Shown piece by piece: positions 1-7,005 of a stretch of 11,970 nt of DNA. The stretch is from DASXMX01 sp035483795 (GTDB lineage: Bacteria > Planctomycetota > Phycisphaerae > Tepidisphaerales > Tepidisphaeraceae), in assembly GCA_035483795.1 (NCBI GenBank), contig DATHPP010000266.1, positions 1-11,970 of the forward strand, given 5' to 3'. The translations under genes and the position numbers were made by a program. Below the pieces are notes generated by a model. The model was given only the letters and a program-made list of their open reading frames with translations. It had not been told where the DNA came from and ran no database searches. Position 1 is the stretch's first letter, and each line of letters begins with the position of its first letter.

Positions 1-2
1 GG

Positions 3-1082
3 GAAGCGGAATATGTCGGCTACCAGAACTCCCCGTATGACGCGCTCCTGGACACGTTCGAGCCCTACGCCACCACCGAAGAAATCGCCACGGCTCTCGG
101 CGATTTGAAGAATTTTCTGGCGCCGTTCCTCGTGAAGATCAAGAACTCGAAAGTGAAAATCAACCGCGAAGTGATCGCGGGCAATTTCGACATCGAGAAA
201 CAAAAGGCGTTCTGCACCATGGTCGCCGCAAAGATCGGCTATGACTTCGACGCCGGGCGACTGAACGTCAGCGCGCACCCCTTCAGCACCAGTTTTCATC
301 CGCTGGACGCGCGCATCACTACGCGCTACAGCGCCAGCGAATTCATGCAATCGATCAGCGGCGTGGTCCACGAAACAGGGCACGCGCTCTACGAGCAGGG
401 CCTGCCGCAGGAGCACTACGGCACGCCGCTCGGTGGGGCCATATCGCTCGGAATTCACGAGTCGCAGTCGCGGATGTGGGAGAATCTGGTCGGCCGCGAC
501 CGGGCGTTCTGGCGGCACTTTCTGCCGCTGGCCCGACAGACGTTTGCCGAACCGTTGCAGGGCGTCACCGATGAGCAATGGTATTTCGCCATCAACGACA
601 TCCGTCCCTCCCTCATCCGCACCGAAGCGGACGAGGCGACCTACAACCTGCACGTGCTGCTCCGCTTCGAGATCGAGCAGGCGTTGCTCAACGACCAGCT
701 TAAACCCGCGGACCTGCCGGAAGCCTGGAACCAGAAGATGCGGCAATATCTTGGCGTCGTTCCCCCGGACGACGCCCGCGGCTGCCTTCAGGACATCCAC
801 TGGAGCGGCGGCGCGATCGGATATTTCCCCACCTACACGCTGGGCAACCTCTACGCCGCCCAGTTTTTCGAGCAGGCTGCCACGGACATTCCCGGGCTGG
901 ACGAGAGCTTTTCCCGTGGGGATTTTGCGCCGCTGCTGGGGTGGCTCCGCGAGAAAATCCATCGACACGGCAAGCGCTTCCGTGCCGGCGAGCTGGTCAG
1001 GCGCGTCACCGGGCAGGATCTCTCGGCCGAACCCCTGCTGCGGCATCTGAAGCGCAAGGGAGAATTGTATGGGGTGTCATAA
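3..1082 (+). CDS. M32 family carboxypeptidase (carboxypeptidase Taq type), 5'-truncated by the window edge
   Basis: A zinc-dependent cytoplasmic metallocarboxypeptidase that removes C-terminal residues from peptides. The reading frame is open from base 3, so the true start lies upstream. About 359 residues are visible of the roughly 500 usual for the family, and the missing part is N-terminal. The zinc motif HETGH is encoded at 369-383. The third ligand is the Glu of HESQS (Glu codon 459-461), 26 residues after the second His, which is the spacing known for M32 enzymes such as the Pyrococcus furiosus carboxypeptidase. The downstream helical region (IHWSGGAIGYFPTYTLGN) also matches the family. 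A TTG at 105 could look like a start, but the residues encoded before it (YQNSPYDALLDTFEPY) are typical M32 sequence, so it is internal. The stop overlaps the end of the convergent NuoM-like gene by 6 bp, leaving no room for a separate terminator. Confidence 0.95.
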   Translation, partial: EAEYVGYQNSPYDALLDTFEPYATTEEIATALGDLKNFLAPFLVKIKNSKVKINREVIAGNFDIEKQKAFCTMVAAKIGYDFDAGRLNVSAHPFSTSFHPLDARITTRYSASEFMQSISGVVHETGHALYEQGLPQEHYGTPLGGAISLGIHESQSRMWENLVGRDRAFWRHFLPLARQTFAEPLQGVTDEQWYFAINDIRPSLIRTEADEATYNLHVLLRFEIEQALLNDQLKPADLPEAWNQKMRQYLGVVPPDDARGCLQDIHWSGGAIGYFPTYTLGNLYAAQFFEQAATDIPGLDESFSRGDFAPLLGWLREKIHRHGKRFRAGELVRRVTGQDLSAEPLLRHLKRKGELYGVS

Positions 1083-2333
1083 CACTGGCGGTGGGGGAAA
1101 TCGCACCCGGTAAACGACCCGCGCCGCGGCCACGGCGCCGAGCAGCGCGCCCAGCGACGCCGCCACCGCCACCCCGTACGCGGCCGGCGCCGTCCATGCG
1201 GCGTGAAACGTCTCCAGCACGACAACCACCTGCCCCAACCAGGTGGGCGCAACCAGCCACGCCAGCCATCCCATAACCGCCAGGCGAGTGGAATCCTCAG
1301 GCGCAAGCTCCTTGGCATACAAGAGGAATCCGATCACCAGGGCTTGGGACAACACGAGAAGCATCGCCCCGGTGCTCGCAATCGGCGTCCTGATGCAAAA
1401 GCCCAGAAGGACAAAACCCATCACCAGCGTTGTTGCGTCGGCGACAAACCACTCGATCCTCTGCCGCGTCATCGCGCAAAGCGCGCCGTAGAGAATGCTG
1501 GAAACCGCGACCACCGCCAGCGGCATCGAGAAACCACTGGTCGGCGCTAAAGCGCCTGCCACGCGGAATATCCCGTAAACGCCAATTGCCGGAATCAGGG
1601 TGCCCAGTGCAATTGCCGCCGGCGTCGACGACTCCGACATCACCGCTGCCAGCCATCGGTGAAACGGAACGATCGCCATCCAGATCAGGAATCCCAGAAC
1701 GGCAACGGCGAAGCATCCCGAGCCCGCGGCAAACGCATTGTGTCGCAGCGCCCAGAGGTCAAATCCGCCGGTCGTCCGTGCCACCGCGATCAGGGCAAAC
1801 AGTTCGCAGCACAAACACACCGACAGGCTGATCCACAATCCCCTGGCGACTTTCCGCTCGCTACCGCCCTGATGCAACAGCAGGGTTGCGCCGCAGGTCA
1901 CGCCGACCAGGAACAGCCACATGAGCAGGAAGTCATACGAGACAAATGCTCCCAACATCAGCGATTCCGAGGCCAGCACCGTGATCAGCCACTTGGCCGA
2001 TCGCGCCGCCGTGTCCCATGAGATAACGCACAGCAGCGGGAAAAGCGCAGTTGTCAGGACGGCCAGGGGAAAAGACAGACCGTCCATGCCGGTTTCGTAC
2101 TGAAGATGAATGCCTGGGACCAGCGGGGCGCGGGTGAACAACGGAGGCGTCGCCGCCGTCTGCCGCCACCGCAACGGAATTAGCGCGACGAGGGAAAGCA
2201 CGAATCCCAGCAGCATCGTGGCCAGCGCAATCCATCGCGCCGCACCCACCCGCCCAAACACGGCGACCGCCGCCGCGCCCACCGCCGGCACCAGCAGAAG
2301 AACCGTCACAAGCCAGTGGCTCAGAAATGCCAT
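1077..2333 (-). CDS. NuoM-like (proton-translocating antiporter family) membrane protein, divergent
   Basis: A 418-residue polytopic membrane protein of the NuoM/NuoN/MrpD family, which forms proton channels in complex I and related machines. Recognisable family blocks are GMDGLSFPLAVLTT (82-95), VPFHRW (222-227), IGVYGIFR (250-257) and ILYGALCAM (280-288). Typical NuoM has about 500 residues; this one appears to lack roughly 15 residues around the discontinuous TM11-12 and part of the C-terminus. By eye alignment with E. coli NuoM, Lys234 becomes Trp218, Lys265 becomes Ala249, and TM5 (about 135-155) has no Glu for Glu144. The usual IKxLIAYSS segment reads IEWFVADAT. Glu374 (VVLETF) may stand for Glu407. 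ATG at 2333 follows the NuoL-like stop by 12 nt, with a weak AGAGA upstream, so the two genes are probably cotranscribed. Family membership is clear, but a pumping role is doubtful. Confidence 0.85.
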   Translation of the reverse strand: MAFLSHWLVTVLLLVPAVGAAAVAVFGRVGAARWIALATMLLGFVLSLVALIPLRWRQTAATPPLFTRAPLVPGIHLQYETGMDGLSFPLAVLTTALFPLLCVISWDTAARSAKWLITVLASESLMLGAFVSYDFLLMWLFLVGVTCGATLLLHQGGSERKVARGLWISLSVCLCCELFALIAVARTTGGFDLWALRHNAFAAGSGCFAVAVLGFLIWMAIVPFHRWLAAVMSESSTPAAIALGTLIPAIGVYGIFRVAGALAPTSGFSMPLAVVAVSSILYGALCAMTRQRIEWFVADATTLVMGFVLLGFCIRTPIASTGAMLLVLSQALVIGFLLYAKELAPEDSTRLAVMGWLAWLVAPTWLGQVVVVLETFHAAWTAPAAYGVAVAASLGALLGAVAAARVVYRVRFPPPPVL

Positions 2334-2345
2334 CGCACATGATCT

Positions 2346-4316
2346 CTACACCCGCAGCAGCAATCTCGCCACCGGAGCGACAACGTTCTGATCGACCCAG
2401 GCGGTCAAATCCGCCAGGCCCACCGTCAGCGTGACAAAGATAGCGTCATACAACTCGTCGAAATACATGCAATGCGTCAGCCAGGCAAAAAGCCAGCTCA
2501 CCGGCGGGATGCGCACCAGCCTCCGTGCAAGGTGCGGCCCGGAAATATACATCCCCGCGCCCAGAGCGATTCCCAGCGCCAGCACAATCGCCAGCCATTG
2601 AGCGGCGAGCTGTTCGCCCCGCACTCGTGCCGGATTGGCCGCCGGCGCCGTGGCCATGGGGGCATCGGGTGCCGCGTCGTCGCTTGCCGTCCACGCGGCG
2701 TCGAACAAATGGGCGCTGGCCGGCTGGCCCGCCCCGGAAACCTCCGCCGGCAGGCTCCTGGCCTCGGCAATGGATCCCTGGAGAAACACCACCACACCCA
2801 GCCATTTGCCGGCCAGGACGGTCAATATCGCCAGGATGATCGTCGCCCACAGCAGCGTCGGCGCTTCGCGGGCGCGGTCGTACAGGCGTCGATTGCGCGG
2901 CCGCCCGCTGAATATCAGCAACCACCATCTCGTCAAGGCAAAAGCCGTCAGCAGAGTCGCCGCCAGAGGGAGAATCAGCAGCAGCGCGTAAGCACGGCTC
3001 CGTCCGGCGTCCAGCGCCATCGACACAAATGTAGCAGTGTCGTTGAGGACCAGCTGCCGGCTGTAATACCCGCTGATCCCGATCCCCGCCGACCCGACCC
3101 CGCAGGCGGCCAGGACCGCCACGGCGGAGGTGATCGCCGTCGCCGGCATGCGCCGCAGCAGCCCGCCGTATTCCGCCAGTTCCGTCTGTCCCCGCGCCGC
3201 GCGGATCACCGCCCCGGCAGCCAGGAACAACAGCAGTTGAAACAGACAGTACGCCTCCAGATGAAACGTCGCCCCCGCCCAACTCCCCACGCCCATCGCC
3301 AGCACGATAAACCCGAGCTGTGACGCCGACAGCCATGCCAGCACCTGCTTGATCCCCGGCTGCGCACAGGCAATCAGCGCCGCCATGGTCATCGTCGTCG
3401 CCCCGACGATGGCGATCAGCAGCCGGGCCGACGGCGTCAGAATCGGAAACAATCTGGCCAGAAGGTAGACGCCCGCCACTCCCTGCAAGAGCGTCATCAC
3501 CAACCCCGCCGCCGGCGCCACGCCCTGAGCGACGTCCGCGGCCCAGACATGCAACGGAAACTGCGCCAGCCGGGCGGCGATCCCCACAAAAACCGCGCAG
3601 CCCGCAAACGTCAGCACCGCGCCGGCAAATGGCAGATTCCCCGCGAGCACGACCGCCCCGCCCCGGCCGGCGTCCCCCAGCGTCATCCATAAACCCGGCC
3701 ATGTCAGCCCCCCTGTGTAAGCGAACAGAATTCCCAGCCCCGGCAGCAGCGCCAGATCCCCCACGCGGCTTACGACGAGTATTCGCATCGCCGACCGCGC
3801 GGGTAACTCGCGATCGGCACGAAATCCCACCAGCATCGCCGCACAAACCCCCACCAGCTCCAGGAACACAAACCCGTACAGCGCCGAAGCGCACAGCAGC
3901 AGCGCAAGCACGGCAAAACAGGAGAGCGAGAGGATGGTGAAGAAACGGGCGAACCACATTTCCCGCCGCATCGACCGCGCCACGAAAATGTGCACCAGCA
4001 TCGCCGCCACGGTGACCGTCACGAAGAGCGTCACCGTCAGGCTGTCGACGTATATTCCCAGCGGCCAAAGTCCGCCGCCGCCCCACAGCAGGATCGGCGC
4101 AACCGACTGTTTGTATGGGAGGCCGTTATAATTGCCGCCCAGCACCCATTGCATCATCGCCCAGCCGCTGCACAGGAAGCTGACCGCGATGAAGAACGTC
4201 GCGACATACCCCGCCAGCGGCGTCCCCAGCCGCTTTCCCAGAATCAGCAGCAGGACGCAACCTGCCAAGGGAAGCAGCGCCGCCACGATCAGGAGCAGTG
4301 CGGGGAGAGGAATCAT
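2346..4316 (-). CDS. NuoL-like (complex I / antiporter family) membrane protein, divergent
   Basis: A polytopic inner-membrane protein of the NuoL/NdhF/MrpA family (656 residues from ATG 4316; 659 if the TTG at 4325, directly after the dehydratase stop, is used). Numbering here is from the TTG. Family blocks are LGIYVDSLTVTLF (89-101), FLELVGVCAAMLVGF (154-168, keeping E. coli Glu144 as Glu156), SRVGD (186-190), IKQVLAW (325-331, Lys305 kept as Lys326) and FHLEAYCLF (354-362). A C-terminal YFDELYDAIFV (621-631) is typical of NuoL. By eye alignment Lys229 becomes Arg252, His254 becomes Met277, His338 becomes Tyr359, Lys342 becomes Gln363 and Lys399 becomes Arg423. An Ala/Pro-rich soluble loop spans about 520-570. 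The protein ends 34 residues after the YDA motif, so most of the lateral helix HL and the last membrane helix seem absent. No clear Shine-Dalgarno is visible, which suggests translational coupling. No NuoH, J, K or N gene adjoins. Confidence 0.87.
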   Translation of the reverse strand: MIPLPALLLIVAALLPLAGCVLLLILGKRLGTPLAGYVATFFIAVSFLCSGWAMMQWVLGGNYNGLPYKQSVAPILLWGGGGLWPLGIYVDSLTVTLFVTVTVAAMLVHIFVARSMRREMWFARFFTILSLSCFAVLALLLCASALYGFVFLELVGVCAAMLVGFRADRELPARSAMRILVVSRVGDLALLPGLGILFAYTGGLTWPGLWMTLGDAGRGGAVVLAGNLPFAGAVLTFAGCAVFVGIAARLAQFPLHVWAADVAQGVAPAAGLVMTLLQGVAGVYLLARLFPILTPSARLLIAIVGATTMTMAALIACAQPGIKQVLAWLSASQLGFIVLAMGVGSWAGATFHLEAYCLFQLLLFLAAGAVIRAARGQTELAEYGGLLRRMPATAITSAVAVLAACGVGSAGIGISGYYSRQLVLNDTATFVSMALDAGRSRAYALLLILPLAATLLTAFALTRWWLLIFSGRPRNRRLYDRAREAPTLLWATIILAILTVLAGKWLGVVVFLQGSIAEARSLPAEVSGAGQPASAHLFDAAWTASDDAAPDAPMATAPAANPARVRGEQLAAQWLAIVLALGIALGAGMYISGPHLARRLVRIPPVSWLFAWLTHCMYFDELYDAIFVTLTVGLADLTAWVDQNVVAPVARLLLRV

Positions 4317-4325
4317 CGTGGTCAA

Positions 4326-4655
4326 TTAAATCGAGAACAACGACTCGATCTTCGCGGCACAGATAAAATCGTTCTCCGACAATCCCCCGACGGAATGCGT
4401 GCTGTACCGCACTTTGCACCGGTTGTACCCGACCTCCAGGTCCGGATGATGATCTTCGCGGTGCGACACCCACGCCGTGGCGTTCACGAAGGCCATTGTC
4501 TCGTGATAGTTCTTGAACTGAAAGGTCTTTGTGATTTCGTCCCCCGCCTTCTGCCAGCCCGGCAGTTCGGTTAGATAACGCTGCACCTGCGCGTCATCCA
4601 GCCGGGCCGTCTTCCCGGCGCACGCCTTGCAGCTTCGTTGGGCAAGCGCGGTCAT
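4326..4655 (-). CDS. phhB: 4a-hydroxytetrahydrobiopterin dehydratase (pterin-4a-carbinolamine dehydratase)
   Basis: A small cytoplasmic enzyme of 109 residues that dehydrates 4a-hydroxytetrahydropterin to the quinonoid dihydropterin, recycling the cofactor of aromatic amino acid hydroxylases. The family signature is complete: HREDHHPDLEV (65-75) followed by KVRYSTHSVGGLSENDF (81-97). His69, His70 and His87 correspond to the known active-site His61, His62 and His79 of mammalian DCoH/PCD. The N-terminal CKACAGK is also common in bacterial members. The start at 4655 is supported by a strong AAGGAG six bases upstream, and a longer in-frame ATG at 4763 is rejected. No aromatic amino acid hydroxylase is in the window. 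The stop directly abuts the NuoL-like gene, so it probably leads that operon, although no functional link is known to me. A TATAAT-containing palindrome lies just upstream. Confidence 0.95.
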   Translation of the reverse strand: MTALAQRSCKACAGKTARLDDAQVQRYLTELPGWQKAGDEITKTFQFKNYHETMAFVNATAWVSHREDHHPDLEVGYNRCKVRYSTHSVGGLSENDFICAAKIESLFSI

Positions 4656-4679
4656 GATATCTCCTTCCGGAAAATCCAA

Positions 4680-4698
4680 GCTGCGATTATATCGCAGC
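4680..4698. promoter_or_regulatory. Palindrome overlapping a putative -10 box between divergent genes
   Basis: GCTGCGAT-TAT-ATCGCAGC is a perfect 8-bp inverted repeat with a 3-nt spacer. It lies in the 64-bp gap between the dehydratase (start 4655, minus) and the phosphoesterase (start 4720, plus). Read on the minus strand its centre contains a perfect TATAAT (bases 4691-4686), which would start transcription about 24 nt before the dehydratase ATG and ahead of its AAGGAG. No convincing -35 box is visible at the normal distance. It could be a promoter with an overlapping operator, or simply a GC-rich palindrome. Confidence 0.5.
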
Positions 4699-4719
4699 GG
4701 CCGATGACGCGCCCGCGCC

Positions 4720-5544
4720 ATGGGCATATTCTTCTCGGAAGTGTACTGGCTCATCGGCGACATTCACGGGATGATCCGTCCGCTGGAGGCGCTGCTCGCG
4801 GCCATCGACCGACGCGACCCCGGCGCCCATCGCGTTTTTCTCGGGGATTACGTCAACCGCGGCGCCGATTCCCGCCAGGTCGTTGATCTGATGATCGCGA
4901 CACCGCACGCCACCTTCCTCCGCGGCAACCACGACGACATCTTCGACCTGGTCCTGCACGGGGACTGTTATGTATACAATCCTACTGCCCCCAACCGCGT
5001 CGCCGCCTTCACCTGGTTTTTCCAGTACGGGCTGGCCGAAACCCTCATGAGCTACGGCGTCGACTGGGCCGAGCTGGACTCCCTCAGCCGCAAGCCCGGC
5101 GAACGCGCCATCGTCGATTGCGTACGGGTCGTGCCCGAAAATCATCGCAACTTCATCCGCTCGCTTCAGCCAACCTTTCAGTCCGCACAGTTCTTCGCCG
5201 CACACGGCTACTGGGACCCCGATGACCCGGACGATTCAACCGGGATGCAGGCGCAACTGGAAAAGGACCTCAAGGCCCGCTGCGGCCTGCTTTGGGACCG
5301 TTTCACGGAAGAGCAGGTCACGCGAAATAAGAGGTGGAAGCGGCCCGGGTACTTTGGCCATACGCCCGTCTACAACTATCGCCAGGCTGGCGGAGAGTTC
5401 GCCCCCATCTTCGGCGATAAGCTGGTGCTGCTCGACACCGCCGTCGCGCTTTCCACCGCCGGGTTTCTCTCCGCCGTCTGCGCTGAGAGCGGGACCGTCC
5501 TTCAGGCCAACCGCGCCGGTGAAATCATCGAATCGGAATCGTGA
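4720..5544 (+). CDS. Metallophosphoesterase of the PPP (serine/threonine phosphatase / ApaH-like) family
   Basis: A 274-residue calcineurin-like phosphoesterase, probably cytoplasmic, that would hydrolyse phosphoproteins, dinucleoside polyphosphates or other phosphomonoesters using two metal ions. The PPP motifs are in order: GDIHG (13-17), GDYVNRG (42-48) and GNHD (69-72), followed by later metal-ligand histidines in AAHG (His162) and GHTPV (His214). The canonical second motif is GDxVDRG. Here its second Asp is Asn46, the position that pairs with the catalytic His in PP1. The last motif is GNHD rather than GNHE. ATG 4720 is the only ATG after an in-frame stop at 4705; no clear Shine-Dalgarno precedes it. 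The gene is divergent from the dehydratase operon. The stop TGA overlaps an ATG (TGATG) that opens only a 22-codon frame. The substrate cannot be named from sequence. Confidence 0.88.
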   Translation: MGIFFSEVYWLIGDIHGMIRPLEALLAAIDRRDPGAHRVFLGDYVNRGADSRQVVDLMIATPHATFLRGNHDDIFDLVLHGDCYVYNPTAPNRVAAFTWFFQYGLAETLMSYGVDWAELDSLSRKPGERAIVDCVRVVPENHRNFIRSLQPTFQSAQFFAAHGYWDPDDPDDSTGMQAQLEKDLKARCGLLWDRFTEEQVTRNKRWKRPGYFGHTPVYNYRQAGGEFAPIFGDKLVLLDTAVALSTAGFLSAVCAESGTVLQANRAGEIIESES

Positions 5545-5608
5545 TGCCCCCGCGGCTTGCAAATCGGAAAGGCGTGCGACAAAACAACGTCCAATCGCGC
5601 GCGGTCAT

Positions 5609-6322
5609 TTGAAAATCCGAAGTCGCCACTCGTCTTTCGGTCTGTTCCTCAGGAAGAGGGCCGGGGCGAAGACACTGCTCATTTCCGTCAGCCTGGTTTG
5701 CGGCTGTCATCCACTCCCGGCCGGGGACGTCGCCGCTGTTAACGGCCGCGTCCCGTCGCGGCGCACGGGAGAGGTCTTTCTGCTTCGCGGCTGGCGTGAT
5801 CTCTACTCGGCGGGCATCGATGATCTGGCCGCGGAGCTCGATCGCGCCGGCGTCAACGCCCGGGTCTACCGCGACGCCCAATGGCGCGATCTTGCCGAGG
5901 CGCTCAGCCGGCGCGATCCCTCCAGCCCGCTGATCCTCATCGGGTTCTCGTACGGGGCCGACGACGCGATCGAAATCGCCCGGCGACTCCAGGACGCGGG
6001 CGAGTCGGTAAACCTGCTGATCACGATCGACCCGGTGACGCCGTCGCCCGTACCGGCCAACGTCAGGCTTTGTTACGACTATTTCCAGACCAACGGCGTC
6101 TGGGACATCTTTCCCTGGCTGCGCGGAATCCCGCTCAAATCCGACGGGGTTGTGAAGTTGATCAACGTCGACATCCGCGCGCAGCGGCCCGACCTGCTCG
6201 AGCCCGACACCGCTCACTCCAACATCGCCGCCAACCCCAAACTTCATCGCGAGATCGTCCAGCTCGTCCTGACGACATGGACGCCGACAATCTCGCAGAC
6301 ACGTAGCGCGGGAGACCCTTAA
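5609..6322 (+). CDS. Putative lipoprotein with an alpha/beta-hydrolase fold
   Basis: A protein of about 237 residues if it starts at TTG 5609. The N-terminus is strongly basic (several Arg/Lys in residues 2-21), followed by a hydrophobic stretch and a possible lipobox ending at Cys33 (VCGC), which suggests export and lipid anchoring. The body looks like a small serine hydrolase: ILIGFSYGAD has a nucleophile-elbow G-x-S-x-G with Ser114, LLITIDPV offers Asp141 and DTAHSNI offers His203, in the right order for a catalytic triad. The substrate is unknown. The start is uncertain because there is no in-frame ATG in the plausible region and no Shine-Dalgarno; upstream codons in this frame overlap the phosphoesterase and look like shadow coding. 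The stop overlaps the next gene's ATG by 1 nt (TAATG), so the two are probably translated together. Confidence 0.68.
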   Translation: MKIRSRHSSFGLFLRKRAGAKTLLISVSLVCGCHPLPAGDVAAVNGRVPSRRTGEVFLLRGWRDLYSAGIDDLAAELDRAGVNARVYRDAQWRDLAEALSRRDPSSPLILIGFSYGADDAIEIARRLQDAGESVNLLITIDPVTPSPVPANVRLCYDYFQTNGVWDIFPWLRGIPLKSDGVVKLINVDIRAQRPDLLEPDTAHSNIAANPKLHREIVQLVLTTWTPTISQTRSAGDP

Positions 6323-6951
6323 TGGCCTATCGTCTGGCGGCAGTGTCGATCGGCCTGATCATCGGCGCGTATTGGGCGCGGGTCGCCCGCATGGCCCGCA
6401 AGGCCCGCCGCAATACCGGCCGCGCCGCCAACTTCCTTCCCCCTGAGCCGATCGGCCGGTTCCTGCGGCTGATCTGGATTCCCATTGTCGTGATCTGGAT
6501 TGTGCATCCGTTCCTGACCGCGGCCGCCCGTCCCAGCTGGACGATCCTTCGCCCGCTCTACCGCCGAGCGTCAATCGCCTGGCCGATGGCGGCGATCGTC
6601 CTCGCCTGCTTCCTGGCCACCCGCGCCTGCTGGAAGTTCATGGGCAAAAGCTGGCGAATGGGAATCGACCCGTCGGAAAAAACCACCCTCATCCTCGACG
6701 GCCCCTGGGCCCGCGTTCGCCACCCCATTTACGCCCTCTCCCAGGCCATGATGCTGGCGACGATCATCGCCATTCCAAGCCCGCTCCTGATCGCGGCGGG
6801 CCTGCTCCATCTGACCTTGCTCCAATGGGAAGCCCGCCGCGAGGAAGCGCACCTGAAAGCCGTGCATGGCCAACCCTACGTCGACTACTGCGCCCGCGTC
6901 CGTCGTTTCCTTCCTCTGAGCCGCCGTATCGCAAAGCCGGGGTCGCCCTGA
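6322..6951 (+). CDS. Isoprenylcysteine carboxyl methyltransferase (ICMT/PEMT)-family membrane protein
   Basis: A 209-residue integral membrane protein with hydrophobic segments at about 3-18, 49-66, 86-103 and 141-166. The C-terminal half carries the ICMT/PEMT S-adenosylmethionine-binding pattern: GPWARVRHPIY (127-137), then WEARREEAHL (169-178), YVDY (186-189) and the closing RRFLPL (194-199). Family members methylate prenylcysteines, phospholipids or other small lipophilic acceptors. Bacterial versions are widespread and mostly of unknown substrate, so a prenyl-protein role should not be assumed. The start ATG overlaps the hydrolase stop by one base, and GGGAGA lies just upstream, which supports both the start and coupling to the hydrolase gene. 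Confidence 0.87.
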   Translation: MAYRLAAVSIGLIIGAYWARVARMARKARRNTGRAANFLPPEPIGRFLRLIWIPIVVIWIVHPFLTAAARPSWTILRPLYRRASIAWPMAAIVLACFLATRACWKFMGKSWRMGIDPSEKTTLILDGPWARVRHPIYALSQAMMLATIIAIPSPLLIAAGLLHLTLLQWEARREEAHLKAVHGQPYVDYCARVRRFLPLSRRIAKPGSP

Positions 6952-7005
6952 GCTGCCCGCCGCGCTTGTGGGCGTCATTCCTTGTCACGAGGTAAAATCG
7001 TTCAC

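Noticed and set aside
105..107. TTG as start of the M32 carboxypeptidase
   Set aside because: The frame is open to the window edge and the preceding residues are typical M32 sequence, so the codon is internal.
1203..3323. Long plus-strand open frames opposite the NuoM-like and NuoL-like genes
   Set aside because: They are Arg/Gln/Pro/His-rich antisense shadows caused by high GC content, with no recognisable domains and no start signals.
1077..4316. DabAB inorganic-carbon transporter or Mrp antiporter operon
   Set aside because: DabB and MrpA are NuoL relatives, but no DabA-type protein or small Mrp subunits flank the pair.
4656..4763. N-terminal extension of the pterin dehydratase to ATG 4763
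   Set aside because: It would overlap the divergent phosphoesterase start and ignore the strong AAGGAG before ATG 4655; the extension resembles nothing in the family.
5222..5608. Long N-terminal extension of the lipoprotein hydrolase
   Set aside because: It overlaps the phosphoesterase coding region and is Arg/Ser/Pro-rich shadow sequence; the signal peptide begins only after 5609.
5544..5612. 22-codon frame starting in the TGATG at the phosphoesterase stop
   Set aside because: It has no recognisable content and no Shine-Dalgarno of its own; the TGATG overlap alone is not enough to call a leader peptide.
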